Assembly (NCBI RefSeq): GCF_001433995.1
Contig: NZ_AZCX01000001.1
Location: 1-64,000, forward strand
Reading direction: 5' to 3'
Source: Secundilactobacillus kimchicus JCM 15530
GTDB lineage: Bacteria; Bacillota; Bacilli; Lactobacillales; Lactobacillaceae
DNA length: 64,000 nt
Within the stretch, counting starts at the first letter, position 1. Every line of letters begins with the position of its first letter. Of this stretch, positions 9,093-19,133 are shown one piece after another. Under the pieces are notes generated by a model. It saw only the letters and a program-made list of their open reading frames with translations, was not told where the DNA came from and searched no databases. Position numbers and translations under genes: made by a program.

Positions 9093-9575
9093 ATGCAAGT
9101 AGCAGTTGTCATGGGTTCAAAGTCTGATTGGCCAATAATGCAGGAAACATCAGCGCTGTTAGACCAGCTTGGTGTGACCTACACAGTTCAAGTTATTTCG
9201 GCCCACCGAATGCCGCGGGAGTTACAACAGTTCGGCGAAACGGCAAAAGACGAACATTACCAGGTTGTGATTGCTGGTGCTGGCGGTGCCGCTCACTTAC
9301 CAGGCATGATTGCCGCTAATACGACGTTACCGGTGATTGGCGTGCCAATCCAAACAAAGGCCTTAAACGGCCTAGACTCGCTGTTATCCATTGTTCAAAT
9401 GCCAGCAGGAGTGCCGGTTGCAACTGTCGCGATTGGCAACGCCGGCGCAAAGAATGCAGCCATTCTAGCTACTGAAATTGTTGCGCTTCGGGATTCAAAA
9501 GTGAGTCAACGGTTGGCTGAGTATCGGTCAGCTCAAACGAAGGAGGCCATCGCTAGTAATGCAACCCTCGAATGA
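9093..9575 (+). CDS. purE: N5-carboxyaminoimidazole ribonucleotide mutase
   Basis: Class I PurE, 160 aa, converts N5-CAIR to CAIR in purine synthesis. The phosphate-binding motif GSKSDW (residues 8-13) and the SAHRMP motif (about residues 40-45) are intact, as is the GAGGAAHLPGM segment near residue 69. ATG 9093 follows GGGAGA. It is the first gene of an 11-gene pur operon and overlaps purK by 17 nt, so the two are probably translationally coupled. It needs PurK for its substrate, and purK is next. Confidence 0.98.
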   Translation: MQVAVVMGSKSDWPIMQETSALLDQLGVTYTVQVISAHRMPRELQQFGETAKDEHYQVVIAGAGGAAHLPGMIAANTTLPVIGVPIQTKALNGLDSLLSIVQMPAGVPVATVAIGNAGAKNAAILATEIVALRDSKVSQRLAEYRSAQTKEAIASNATLE

Positions 9576-10680
9576 TGTGATTTTGCCACCAGCCACAATT
9601 GGAATTATTGGGGGCGGTCAATTGGGTCAGATGATGGCACTTGTTGCCAAGTCAATGGGTTATAAGGTCGGGGTATTAGATCCAACCCCAGAGGCGCCGG
9701 CAGCGCAAGTAGCTGACTTTCAAATTATCGCCGATTATACCGATGTTAAAAGTTTAACCCAATTGGCGCGCGCCTCAGCTGTCTTGACTTATGAATTTGA
9801 AAATGTTGATCAACAGGCGCTTCAGCAAGTGACGGCAATCGCGGCAGTCCCTCAGGGAATTGACCTATTAACGATAACCGGTAATCGGTTGAATGAAAAA
9901 CGATTTTGCGTGGCTCACGGCCTACCAGTCACGCCATTTTCGGAAATTCACACCATCGGTGATTTAGAACGCGCCCGGCAAGAAATTGGGTGCCCAGGGA
10001 TTTTGAAAACGGTGACCGGTGGCTATGACGGCCATGGTCAAGTGGACATCAATGAAACCACCGATTTGGAAGCCATCGCCCCACAACTCTCCCAGACAAC
10101 TTGGATTTATGAGCGCCGGCAAACGTTTGACCGTGAGCTGTCGATCATGGTGACCCAAGACGGCCGCGGCCAAACGGTGACCTTTCCGGTTAGCGAGAAT
10201 CAACACCGCCACCATATTTTAAAAACGAGTATTGTGGCCGACCAACTTTCACAACCAGTGGTTGACCAAGCACAAAAAATTGCTGGTGAAGTTGCGCAAG
10301 CCTTGGCATTGAGAGGGGTGTTGGGAATTGAGTTTTTTGAACGTCCCGATGGGCAGTTGATGATTAATGAGTTAGCCCCGCGACCCCATAATTCGGGTCA
10401 TTACAGTATTGAGGCTTGTAATGTTTCTCAATTTGAGGCTCATATTCGTAGTATTTGTGGTCTCCCGATACCGCCGATTCAGCAAACTCAAAAAGCGGTG
10501 ATGGTTAATTTGCTGGGAGATGATCTCGTCATTGCTCGCCAGAAATTAGTCCAGCACCCTGAATGGCATTTTCATGATTACGGGAAACAAACCATTCGAA
10601 CGGGTCGGAAAATGGGGCACATTACGGTAACCGGCTCAGATCTTGACCCCTTATTGGTATCAACTCAGGATTTTCGATAG
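9559..10680 (+). CDS. purK: N5-carboxyaminoimidazole ribonucleotide synthetase
   Basis: ATP-grasp enzyme of 373 aa that carboxylates AIR with bicarbonate and ATP. The N-terminal nucleotide fold GIIGGGQLGQM (residues 13-23) and the ATP-grasp metal/ATP site with NELAPRPHNSGH (about residues 273-284) are clear. ATG 9559 overlaps the end of purE, with AAGGAGG just upstream inside purE. It is the partner of PurE, and the two act in sequence. Confidence 0.97.
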   Translation: MQPSNDVILPPATIGIIGGGQLGQMMALVAKSMGYKVGVLDPTPEAPAAQVADFQIIADYTDVKSLTQLARASAVLTYEFENVDQQALQQVTAIAAVPQGIDLLTITGNRLNEKRFCVAHGLPVTPFSEIHTIGDLERARQEIGCPGILKTVTGGYDGHGQVDINETTDLEAIAPQLSQTTWIYERRQTFDRELSIMVTQDGRGQTVTFPVSENQHRHHILKTSIVADQLSQPVVDQAQKIAGEVAQALALRGVLGIEFFERPDGQLMINELAPRPHNSGHYSIEACNVSQFEAHIRSICGLPIPPIQQTQKAVMVNLLGDDLVIARQKLVQHPEWHFHDYGKQTIRTGRKMGHITVTGSDLDPLLVSTQDFR

Positions 10681-10697
10681 GAAGGATGACTTTTCTA

Positions 10698-11408
10698 GTG
10701 GCCACGTTAATAACAGAGGGTAAGGCAAAACAACTATATACAACTGAAAATGAGGAAGTCGTCCGTGTCCATTATTTGAACCAGGCAACCGCATTGAATG
10801 GTAAACGCAAGGAATCGGTTGCGGAAAAGGGACTAGTCAATAACGAAATTGATAGTCTTATTTTTAATTATTTAAACGAATCTGGAATTAAGACGCATTT
10901 CATTGAAAAAATCTCAGCAAGTGATCAACTGGTTTATAAAATGCAGATGGTGCCGTTAGAAGTGGTGATTCGTAATTTTGCGTCCGGTAGTTTTCAAAAA
11001 AAGTTTCAAGTGGCCTATCTCAAACCGTTTGATCGACCGGTCCACGAATATTACTTAAAAAGCGACGCCTTAGATGATCCGTTTATCAACGAGTCCCAAA
11101 TTCAAGCATTAGCTTTGGCAACCCCAGCTGATTTAGCCGTGATTAGTCGGCTGGCAGAGCAAGTCAATATGGCACTGCGACAATTGTTTGCAAAAATTGA
11201 TATTGATCTAGTCGATTTTAAGTTGGAATTCGGTAAAACCCCGGATGGTGAAATTCGGGTAGCCGATGAGATTTCGCCAGATTCGTGCCGATTAGTCGAC
11301 CAAGAAACTCACCAGTCACTGGACAAAGACGTTTTTCGGCATCGGAGCGGCGACGTCATGAGCGGTTACCGAACGGTGTTGGATCGATTGTTAGCGGTTT
11401 TGAACTAA
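10698..11408 (+). CDS. purC: SAICAR synthetase
   Basis: Joins aspartate to CAIR with ATP to give SAICAR. 236 aa from GTG 10698, which fits the family's 235-240. The EGKAKQLY motif (residues 6-13), the SASDQ and RNFASGSFQKKF segments, and the C-terminal DEISPDSCRLVD motif are intact. GTG 10698 is chosen because AGGAAGG (10679-10685) is well spaced for it; ATG 10686 abuts that same site and is too close. The gene follows purK within 20 nt in the same operon. Confidence 0.96.
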   Translation: MATLITEGKAKQLYTTENEEVVRVHYLNQATALNGKRKESVAEKGLVNNEIDSLIFNYLNESGIKTHFIEKISASDQLVYKMQMVPLEVVIRNFASGSFQKKFQVAYLKPFDRPVHEYYLKSDALDDPFINESQIQALALATPADLAVISRLAEQVNMALRQLFAKIDIDLVDFKLEFGKTPDGEIRVADEISPDSCRLVDQETHQSLDKDVFRHRSGDVMSGYRTVLDRLLAVLN

Positions 11409-11420
11409 GGAGGCTAAGTC

Positions 11421-11681
11421 ATGTATCTCGCATCAATTATGATCACTATCAAACCATCTATTTTAGACCCTGAAGCTGTAGCCATAAAAAAAGCGCTGAA
11501 TCAGTTAAACGTCGCGACAGTTGCACAGGTTAAACGGGGTCAGCACTTCGAATTAACCCTGGCGGCTGATTCATTGACGGAGGCTGAGACAATTGCGCGT
11601 CAGTTGTGTGATCAATTATTAGTCAATCCCACAATGGAGACCTACGTCCTTGAAGTCAAAGAGATGGCGGTGAACTCATGA
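11421..11681 (+). CDS. purS: FGAM synthetase subunit PurS
   Basis: The 86-aa small subunit of the three-part formylglycinamidine synthase of Gram-positive bacteria. It forms a complex with PurQ and the short PurL, and helps move ammonia from PurQ to PurL. The fold is the usual beta-alpha-beta with conserved [14 protein letters not shown] (about residues 15-28). ATG 11421 follows AAGGAGG. Its stop overlaps the purQ start by 4 nt (ATGA), a sign of coupling and equal output. Confidence 0.95.
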   Translation: MYLASIMITIKPSILDPEAVAIKKALNQLNVATVAQVKRGQHFELTLAADSLTEAETIARQLCDQLLVNPTMETYVLEVKEMAVNS

Positions 11682-12349
11682 AAGTGGCAGTCGTGACTTT
11701 TCCTGGTTCCAACTGTGATCAAGATTTAATCTCAGCTGTCCGCGACGGCCTCGGTGAAGCGGCCGTTTTGGTGCCCCATACTGCGACGTCTCTAGCCGGT
11801 GCGGATGCCGTCTTTTTGCCTGGCGGCTTTTCTTACGGGGACTACTTAAGATGTGGGGCAATTGCGAGTCGGACCCCAATTATGGCCGCTGTCAAGGCGT
11901 TTGCTCAGGCAGGCGGTCCTGTTCTAGGTATTTGTAATGGTTTTCAGATTCTGACGGAAGCTGGGTTACTACCTGGGACGTTACAACGGAACGCCAAAGG
12001 TCAATTTGTTTGCGACTGGACCACACTCGAAGTCCTGAATACGGCCACGCCATTTACCAATCAACTGTCGCAAAATACAACTATTCGACTTCCGATTGCC
12101 CACGGCGATGGCAACTTTTACTGTGATGCGACCACGTTTGACCAACTTCAGCAACATCACCAGATTGTTTTCAAATATACTGACAACCCTAATGGTAGTG
12201 TCCACAATATCGCAGGAATCACAAATCAAGCCGGGAATGTGCTTGGGATGATGCCGCATCCGGAGCGGGCGATGGATGAGTTACTTGGTGGTGCCGACGG
12301 CCGATTATTGCTTCAGTCTCTTCAGACAACCTTACTAAGGATGGTGTAG
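11678..12349 (+). CDS. purQ: FGAM synthetase glutaminase subunit PurQ
   Basis: Class I glutamine amidotransferase, 223 aa, giving ammonia to PurL. The triad can be read: nucleophile Cys in GICNGFQ (about residues 85-91) and the His and Glu in [10 protein letters not shown] near the C-terminus. The oxyanion region is [14 protein letters not shown] 11678 overlaps purS by 4 nt. Confidence 0.97.
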   Translation: MKVAVVTFPGSNCDQDLISAVRDGLGEAAVLVPHTATSLAGADAVFLPGGFSYGDYLRCGAIASRTPIMAAVKAFAQAGGPVLGICNGFQILTEAGLLPGTLQRNAKGQFVCDWTTLEVLNTATPFTNQLSQNTTIRLPIAHGDGNFYCDATTFDQLQQHHQIVFKYTDNPNGSVHNIAGITNQAGNVLGMMPHPERAMDELLGGADGRLLLQSLQTTLLRMV

Positions 12350-12350
12350 C

Positions 12351-14561
12351 ATGCAAGCCACGTCAACGACGATTTCACCAGAGGAAATTAAAGCCCAAAA
12401 GCCGTATCTCGAGTGGGGATTAAGCGAAGCGGAATACGATTATATTTGTACCAAATTACTGCACCGTTTACCGAATTATACCGAAACTGGCCTGTTTGCG
12501 GTGATGTGGAGTGAACATTGTTCATATAAAACATCTAAGCCTGCGTTGAGAAAGTTTTGGAATGCTGGCAGCCGTGTTATTCAAGGGCCTGGCGAGGGGG
12601 CCGGAGTACTGGATATTGGTGACAATCAGGCGGTTGTATTCAAGGCTGAAAGCCACAATCATCCAAGTTATGTCGAACCCTTTCAGGGCGCAGCCACGGG
12701 GGTTGGCGGCATTATCCGTGATATTTTTTCAATGGGTGCTAAGCCGATTGCCAGTCTAGACAGTTTACGATTTGGCGAGTTAACTGATGTTTCGAATCAA
12801 CGGTTGCTCAAATCCGTCGTTGAAGGAATTGCCTTCTATGGAAACTGCATCGGTATTCCAACAGTCGGTGGCGAAATTGCATTTGACCAGGTTTATCGGC
12901 ATAATCCGTTGGTTAACGTTATGAATGTGGGGCTGATGGACCAGTCTGATTTAAAGTTTGGCCGAGCAGTGGGTGCTGGTAACGCCATTATTTATGTCGG
13001 GGCTAAAACGGGGCGAGATGGGATTCACGGCGCGACTTTTGCCTCCAGTGACTTTAGCACGGAAAAAGACTCGGATCGATCCGCGGTTCAAGTTGGCGAT
13101 CCGTTTATGGAAAAATTGCTGACGGATGCCTGTTTAAAGATTATTCACGATCACGCTGACAAACTGCTAGGAATCCAAGATATGGGCGCAGCTGGGTTAG
13201 TTTCATCATCAGCTGAGATGGCCGCTAAGGCAGGTAGTGGTGTGACGTTGGACTTAGATCAGGTACCTCAACGGGAAACGGCGATGACACCGTACGAAAT
13301 CATGCTTTCAGAATCTCAAGAAAGGATGCTACTGTGTGTTAAAAAAGGGGCTGAGGCCACCATTTTAGCTATTTTTAAGTCCTTTGGATTGGATGCCGTT
13401 GTGATTGGTCAGGTGACAACGGACAACCAGTACCAGTTACACCATCAAGGCGAACTGGTATGTGATATCCCGGTGGCCGCACTGGTTGACGATGTTGTCG
13501 AGGTCCATTCGGAAAAACGGGCACCATTCAGCGCCACCCGAGAGGCGGTGGTGCCTGTTGTTGATAATCCCGGGACCACGCTGCTGACGCTTTTACAACA
13601 ACCTACAATTGGCTCTAAACGATCGGTTTACCGTCAATATGACACTCAGGTGCAGGCTAACACAATTATTACTCCTGGTAGCGATGCCGCGGTTGTCCGG
13701 GTGCCGCATACCCAAAAAGCGCTGGCCATGACCATGGACTGTAACGGGCGGTATTTGGCCGTAGACCCGTATAAAGGCGGGCAAATTGCCGTCAGTGAAG
13801 CGGCACGAAACGTTGTAGCGAGCGGCGCAATTCCAATTGGCGTGACCAATTGCTTAAACTTTGGCAACCCGGAAGACCCCGAAGTTTTTTGGGCGCTAGA
13901 TCAGGCAGTTATGGGAATTAGTGAAGCTTGTCGGCGGTTTGATGCACCGGTTATTTCGGGTAATGTGTCACTATATAACGAAACGGACGGTCGACCCATA
14001 TACCCAACTCCGGTTATCGGAATGGTCGGACTAATGACGTCAGTAGACTGGTTAACCACGCAGACCGCCAAAAACGTCGGCGATATCGTTTACGTGATTG
14101 GCGAAACTCGGGATGATTTTGCCGGTAGTGAGCTGCAAAAATACCAGTCAGGGACACCGCAGGGTCAGCTTCACTTTGATTTAGATCAGGAGGTTGCCAA
14201 TCAGCAGCTTGTCACTACGGCTATTCACCAGGGCTTACTACAAAGTGCGCATGACCTAAGTGAGGGCGGTCTAGCTGTTGGTCTCGCCGAACTTATCATG
14301 GGAACGCAGCTCGGGTTGAAAGTGGCTTTAAAGCTGTCAGCGGCCCAGTTATTCTCAGAAACCCAGTCTCGATTTGTGGTGACGGTAACGGCTGAAAACC
14401 AAAAACGATTCGACGCATTGGCCGGTGATCAGGCAACTATAATTGGCCATGTGACGGCTACTCAAGAACTTGAAGTTCAAGTTCAAGACGGTCAGATTTC
14501 AGAGGATGTGGCTAAATTAGAGGCAGCATACGGAGGCGCGTTAGCATGGCTTACGAAATAA
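12351..14561 (+). CDS. purL: FGAM synthetase subunit PurL (short form)
   Basis: The 736-aa small PurL that works with PurS and PurQ to turn FGAR into FGAM. Typical sites include MWSEHCSYK (about residues 47-55), the AESHNHPS loop and the DMGAAGLVSSS segment. The protein holds two AIRS-like halves; the second has the matching GNVSLYNET. ATG 12351 is 1 nt after the purQ stop. Its 3' end overlaps purF by 16 nt. Confidence 0.97.
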   Translation: MQATSTTISPEEIKAQKPYLEWGLSEAEYDYICTKLLHRLPNYTETGLFAVMWSEHCSYKTSKPALRKFWNAGSRVIQGPGEGAGVLDIGDNQAVVFKAESHNHPSYVEPFQGAATGVGGIIRDIFSMGAKPIASLDSLRFGELTDVSNQRLLKSVVEGIAFYGNCIGIPTVGGEIAFDQVYRHNPLVNVMNVGLMDQSDLKFGRAVGAGNAIIYVGAKTGRDGIHGATFASSDFSTEKDSDRSAVQVGDPFMEKLLTDACLKIIHDHADKLLGIQDMGAAGLVSSSAEMAAKAGSGVTLDLDQVPQRETAMTPYEIMLSESQERMLLCVKKGAEATILAIFKSFGLDAVVIGQVTTDNQYQLHHQGELVCDIPVAALVDDVVEVHSEKRAPFSATREAVVPVVDNPGTTLLTLLQQPTIGSKRSVYRQYDTQVQANTIITPGSDAAVVRVPHTQKALAMTMDCNGRYLAVDPYKGGQIAVSEAARNVVASGAIPIGVTNCLNFGNPEDPEVFWALDQAVMGISEACRRFDAPVISGNVSLYNETDGRPIYPTPVIGMVGLMTSVDWLTTQTAKNVGDIVYVIGETRDDFAGSELQKYQSGTPQGQLHFDLDQEVANQQLVTTAIHQGLLQSAHDLSEGGLAVGLAELIMGTQLGLKVALKLSAAQLFSETQSRFVVTVTAENQKRFDALAGDQATIIGHVTATQELEVQVQDGQISEDVAKLEAAYGGALAWLTK

Positions 14562-15994
14562 AAGGGTTGAACGAAGAGTGTGGCCTATTTGGGGTTTGGC
14601 ATCATTCCAATGCGGCGGCAACCACTTTTGATGGGTTACACAGTCTGCAACACCGGGGGCAAGAAGGGGCCGGCATTTTGACCCATGAAGGTGCGAATTT
14701 GCACCGGGTGCGGGGGTTAGGTTTATTGGCGGAAGTTTTTTCCGACCCTGAAAAGATTAAATCATTGCCTGGAAATGGGGCGATTGGTCATGTTCGGTAT
14801 GCGACTGCTGGTAATCACGGACTCGAAAATATTCAACCAATGCTGTTTAACGATTCCCGGTTTGGTGCGTTTGGATTGGCGCATAACGGCAACCTAACAA
14901 ATGCGGTGGCCCTTCGCCGATTGTTAGCCACGAAAGGGGTGGCCTTTCAAGCGAGCTCAGATAGTGAACTCTTGGGCGATCTAATTACGAAAGAGCCCAC
15001 TGATAATTTTATTGAGGCGGTGAAAGCGGCGTTGACCGTTGTTCGTGGCGGATTCGCCTACCTTGTAATGACGCCGAACTGCCTAGTGGCGGCTTTAGAT
15101 CCAAATGGGTTTCGACCTTTAGTGATGGGGACATTACCCGATGGCGGGACGGTTATTTGCAGTGAAACGTGTGCTCTAGATCAGGTGGGCGCAACCTATC
15201 TGAGAGATATTGAACCGGGAGAAATGGTCATTGTTTCTGATGCGGGAATTCGTTTCGAACGCTACACTCAAGCGACCAACCTCACAGTGTGCGCGATGGA
15301 ATACATCTATTTTGCCCGGCCGGATTCCGTGATTCGCGGGGTGAGCGTGCACGAAGCCCGTCAGCGGATGGGGGCGACGTTAGCGCGTGAACAACCCGTT
15401 GAGGCCGACGTTGTTTTGGGGGTGCCCAACTCGTCGCTATCAGCCGCAACCGGTTATGCGAAAGCCAGTGGCCTGCCGTATGATCTGGGGATGATAAAAA
15501 ATCAGTACGTTGCCCGGACCTTTATTGAGCCGACTCAGGCTAGGCGGGATCGAGGCGTTGCGATGAAGTTAGCGGTTGTTCGCTCAGTAGTTGCTAACAA
15601 ACGCGTTGTGCTTGTTGATGACTCTATGGTGCGAGGCACCACATGTCGGCACATTGTTCGGCTTCTCAAGCAAGCGGGTGCCAAGGAAGTTCATGTTCGA
15701 ATCGCCTCGCCCGTGTTAAAGTTTCCTTGCTTTTACGGTATTGATATTCAAACAACGGCTGAGCTCATTGGTGCTAACCATTCTGTCGCCGAAATGACAA
15801 CGATTATTGGGGCTGATTCTCTGGAGTTTTTAAGTGTGAAGGGGCTAGTTGACGCCATTGGGTTACCTGCCACCAATCAATATCATGGTCTGTGTACCGC
15901 CTACTTTGACGGGCACTATCCAACCCCGCTATATGACTATCAGGAGACGTTCGACGCTGAGGCGGAGAAACTCGGCCTATACAAGGGAGTGTGA
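14546..15994 (+). CDS. purF: Amidophosphoribosyltransferase
   Basis: First committed step of purine synthesis: PRPP plus glutamine to phosphoribosylamine. 482 aa, Bacillus type, with an 11-residue propeptide before the catalytic Cys12 (EEC-GLFG). The PRPP loop VVLVDDSMVRGTT (about residues 354-366) is intact. Of the four cysteines that bind the 4Fe-4S cluster in B. subtilis (247, 393, 448, 451), three have counterparts (Cys249, Cys395, Cys450) and the fourth is Tyr453. The cluster may be absent or bound differently. The start overlaps the end of purL. Confidence 0.97.
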   Translation: MAYEIKGLNEECGLFGVWHHSNAAATTFDGLHSLQHRGQEGAGILTHEGANLHRVRGLGLLAEVFSDPEKIKSLPGNGAIGHVRYATAGNHGLENIQPMLFNDSRFGAFGLAHNGNLTNAVALRRLLATKGVAFQASSDSELLGDLITKEPTDNFIEAVKAALTVVRGGFAYLVMTPNCLVAALDPNGFRPLVMGTLPDGGTVICSETCALDQVGATYLRDIEPGEMVIVSDAGIRFERYTQATNLTVCAMEYIYFARPDSVIRGVSVHEARQRMGATLAREQPVEADVVLGVPNSSLSAATGYAKASGLPYDLGMIKNQYVARTFIEPTQARRDRGVAMKLAVVRSVVANKRVVLVDDSMVRGTTCRHIVRLLKQAGAKEVHVRIASPVLKFPCFYGIDIQTTAELIGANHSVAEMTTIIGADSLEFLSVKGLVDAIGLPATNQYHGLCTAYFDGHYPTPLYDYQETFDAEAEKLGLYKGV

Positions 15995-16000
15995 GCGAGT

Positions 16001-17023
16001 TTGAAACATGGTTACGAAGAAGCTGGCGTCAACATTGCGGCTGGTGAACAGGCTGTTTCAGAAATTAAAGAAATGGTCAAAACGACCCATGATCATAACG
16101 TTTTAGCAGGCATCGGCGGTTTTGGAGCAGAGTATGCGCTCACCGACGTTTTAGCCGGGGTACCAGAGCCAGTATTGGTGTCGGGGACCGACGGCGTTGG
16201 AACAAAATTACGGATTGCCATTGAGATGCAAAAACACGACACGATTGGCATCGATTTAGTGGCCATGTGTGCTAATGATATTTTAACGCAGGGCGCTCGG
16301 CCACTGTTTTTCCTCGACTACCTTGGCGTTGGTCAACTCAAACCAGCGACGGTTAAACAGATTGTGGCTGGAATTGCGGACGGTTGCCGCCAATCGCATT
16401 TATCGTTGATTGGGGGCGAAATGGCGGAAATGCCTGGTATTTATCAGGGAGCGGACTATGACTTGAGTGGGTTTGCTGTTGGTTTAGTGAGTCGGCGTCG
16501 CCGGTTAACGGCCGAACGTGTGCAAGCTGACGATGTGGTGGTTGGCTTACCCTCTAATGGCGTTCATTCCAATGGTTTTTCGTTAGTCCGCCACATTGTT
16601 GAAACCGCACAGTTAGACCTTCATCAAACCTACCCGGGATTTGACCAACCACTGGGGCTGGAATTACTAACCCCTACGAAGCTCTACTACCAAGCCGTTT
16701 ACCCACTAATTGAAGCCGGAATTGTCCAGGCCGCCGCGCACATCACTGGTGGGGGATTGGCCGGCAATTTAGCCCGGAGTATTCCGGCGGGGTTAACTGC
16801 AGTTATTGACCGTCAGGCTTGGCAGGTGCCTACTATTTTTTCTCTTCTGCAAAGGGCGGGAAAAATTGATGATGATGAGATGCGCCAGGTCTTTAACCTA
16901 GGCATTGGTATGGCTTTGATTGTTCGACCGGAAGCGGTGCAGACGGTCCTGAATCGGGTGCCGAACGCCGTTGTCATTGGGAAAATCAAAAAAAGAGGTG
17001 AAACCGCCGTTGAACTCAGGTAA
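16001..17023 (+). CDS. purM: AIR synthetase (phosphoribosylformylglycinamidine cyclo-ligase)
   Basis: Closes the imidazole ring: FGAM plus ATP to AIR. 340 aa, full length. The signature segments GTDGVGTKL (about residues 61-69), DLVAMCANDI and GGEMAEMPG are present, as is the C-terminal ITGGGLAGNL. The start is TTG 16001 after a G-rich ribosome site in the end of purF, 6 nt past the purF stop. It overlaps purN by 14 nt. Confidence 0.96.
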   Translation: MKHGYEEAGVNIAAGEQAVSEIKEMVKTTHDHNVLAGIGGFGAEYALTDVLAGVPEPVLVSGTDGVGTKLRIAIEMQKHDTIGIDLVAMCANDILTQGARPLFFLDYLGVGQLKPATVKQIVAGIADGCRQSHLSLIGGEMAEMPGIYQGADYDLSGFAVGLVSRRRRLTAERVQADDVVVGLPSNGVHSNGFSLVRHIVETAQLDLHQTYPGFDQPLGLELLTPTKLYYQAVYPLIEAGIVQAAAHITGGGLAGNLARSIPAGLTAVIDRQAWQVPTIFSLLQRAGKIDDDEMRQVFNLGIGMALIVRPEAVQTVLNRVPNAVVIGKIKKRGETAVELR

Positions 17024-17588
17024 ACAACCAGTTATTGCTATTTTTGCTTCAGGTAATGGGAGTAATTTTGACGCTCTAATTGCTGCCAAGCTCCCCATGC
17101 GAGTCGGTTGCCTGATTTGCGACCAGGCTGATGCGCCCGTAATTCAACGAGCGCAAGGCCACCACATTCCCGTCCAGCTGGTTAACCCGCGCGACTACGA
17201 CACGAAGGCTGAGATGGAAAAGGCGATTTTAGCCGGACTAAGTGCCCGCCACGTGACGGCTATTTTATTAGCTGGTTATATGCGAATCATTGGTCCCACT
17301 TTGCTCGCAGCTTTTCCACGGCGGATTGTTAATATTCATCCTGCGTTGTTGCCTAGTTTCCCAGGGCGGCACGGGATTGAAGATGCCTATCGGGCGGGTG
17401 TTACTAAAACTGGTGTCACCATTCACTTTATCGATGCGGGGGTTGATACTGGTCCCGTGATTGCCCAACAGGCGGTGGCCGTATTACCCACGGATACCGT
17501 CGAACAGTTGGCCAACAGAATTCATAGCGTTGAACATACATTATATCCTCAAACTATCAGACAACTTATTGAAGAAGGAGTGCTCTAA
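17010..17588 (+). CDS. purN: Glycinamide ribonucleotide formyltransferase
   Basis: Transfers the formyl group from 10-formyl-THF to GAR. 192 aa from TTG 17010, the usual size, with AGAGGTGA about 10 nt upstream. The frame is open further up to 16971, but that would add residues with no family match inside purM. Motifs seen are FASGNGSNFDALI near the N-terminus, and the catalytic Asn-His-Asp set in RIVNIHPALLPSFPG and the IDAGVDTGPVI segment. Confidence 0.95.
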   Translation: MNSGKQPVIAIFASGNGSNFDALIAAKLPMRVGCLICDQADAPVIQRAQGHHIPVQLVNPRDYDTKAEMEKAILAGLSARHVTAILLAGYMRIIGPTLLAAFPRRIVNIHPALLPSFPGRHGIEDAYRAGVTKTGVTIHFIDAGVDTGPVIAQQAVAVLPTDTVEQLANRIHSVEHTLYPQTIRQLIEEGVL

Positions 17589-19115
17589 TTGGCTAAAATT
17601 GCAGTGTTGAGTGTTTCAGATAAAACAGGAATCGTTGACTTTGCCCGCGACCTCTTAACGTTAGGTTACACCGTTGTTTCAACGGGTGGTACGATGAAAA
17701 CACTGGTGGCAGCTGGACTTGAAGTAACTGCCGTTGATCAGGTGACCGGGTTTCCAGAAATGTTGGACGGCCGAGTTAAAACATTGCATCCCAGAGTTCA
17801 CGCTGGAATTTTAGCAAAACGGGAGGTGCCAGCGCACATGACACAATTGGCTGACCATGACATCTCGCCCATTGATCTCGTGTGTGTTAACTTATACCCG
17901 TTCAAAGACACGATTGCACGCCCCGACGTTTCAGAACCCGAGGCGATCGAACAAATTGATATTGGCGGCCCATCGATGTTGCGCTCAGCAGCTAAAAATT
18001 ACCAGAGTGTGCTGGCTGTTTCGATGCCAACTGATTATGATCAGGTGATGACGCGTCTTCAAAATGGGACTGTTGATTTGTCTTTCCGGCGGGAGTTAGC
18101 CGCAAAGGTTTTCCGTCAAACGGCGGCCTATGACGCGCTCATTGCTGATTATCTGACTGATGAGCCGTTCCCTGAAAAAGTCACGAAAACCTTCGAAAAA
18201 GTTACTGATTTACGATACGGTGAAAATAGTCATCAAACTGCGGCGTACTATAAAGACCCGATTGCGGAACCTTTTTCACTAGCAGGTGCCCATCAGCGCC
18301 ATGGTAAAAAATTATCGTTTAATAACCTTAGAGATGCAGATGCTGCATTACGGATTATTGCCGAGTTTTCAGCACCTACAGTTGTGGCTCTTAAGCACAT
18401 GAACCCATGTGGAATTGGAGTTGCCGATACATTATTGGACGCATGGCAACTTGCTTATGATGCAGATCCAATTTCAATTTTTGGTGGGATCATTGTTGTC
18501 AACCGTCAAGTCGATTTGGCCACAGCTAAAAAAATGCATGAACTGTTCCTTGAAATTATTATTGCCCCAGGTTTCGATGACGACGCCTACGAAGTTCTGG
18601 CCCAGAAAAAAAACTTGCGTTTGCTTCAGCTTGATAGTCTAGCTCTGAAATCGGGTCAAGACTTCGTTTCCGTCCTTGGTGGCGTCTTAATTCAGGATCG
18701 AGATACGCAAACGGAACGGGCGGCAGATTTCGAAGTCGTTTCTAAGACCCAACCCACATCCGCTCAGTTGGCCGCTTTACAATTTGGTCAAACCGTGGTT
18801 AAGCACGTTAAGAGCAACGCAATTGTTGTGACAACGGCCAATCAAACGCTGGGGGTCGGCGCTGGTCAGATGAATCGGATTGACGCTGTGGAAATTGCGA
18901 TTGATAAGGCGCAGGATAAACCTGGCTACGAGACCGCGATCCTCGCATCAGATGCGTTCTTCCCGATGGATGATTGCGTGGCCTATGCAGCTGAACACGG
19001 GATTAAAGCCATCGTTGAACCAGGTGGCAGTATCAAGGATCAAGCCTCCATTGATAAAGCGGACGAATACGGAATCGCGTTGGTCTTTACCGGCGTTCGG
19101 CACTTTAAACATTAG
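17589..19115 (+). CDS. purH: Bifunctional AICAR formyltransferase / IMP cyclohydrolase
   Basis: The last two steps to IMP. 508 aa, full length. The N-terminal cyclohydrolase (MGS-like) domain has SVSDKTG (residues 7-13), STGGT and the DGRVKTLHP motif (about residues 60-68). The C-terminal formyltransferase domain has the catalytic KHMNPCG (about residues 267-273). The start is TTG 17589, one base past the purN stop, after GAAGGAG. Confidence 0.97.
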   Translation: MAKIAVLSVSDKTGIVDFARDLLTLGYTVVSTGGTMKTLVAAGLEVTAVDQVTGFPEMLDGRVKTLHPRVHAGILAKREVPAHMTQLADHDISPIDLVCVNLYPFKDTIARPDVSEPEAIEQIDIGGPSMLRSAAKNYQSVLAVSMPTDYDQVMTRLQNGTVDLSFRRELAAKVFRQTAAYDALIADYLTDEPFPEKVTKTFEKVTDLRYGENSHQTAAYYKDPIAEPFSLAGAHQRHGKKLSFNNLRDADAALRIIAEFSAPTVVALKHMNPCGIGVADTLLDAWQLAYDADPISIFGGIIVVNRQVDLATAKKMHELFLEIIIAPGFDDDAYEVLAQKKNLRLLQLDSLALKSGQDFVSVLGGVLIQDRDTQTERAADFEVVSKTQPTSAQLAALQFGQTVVKHVKSNAIVVTTANQTLGVGAGQMNRIDAVEIAIDKAQDKPGYETAILASDAFFPMDDCVAYAAEHGIKAIVEPGGSIKDQASIDKADEYGIALVFTGVRHFKH

Positions 19116-19133
19116 AGGATGGGGGCCATAAAG

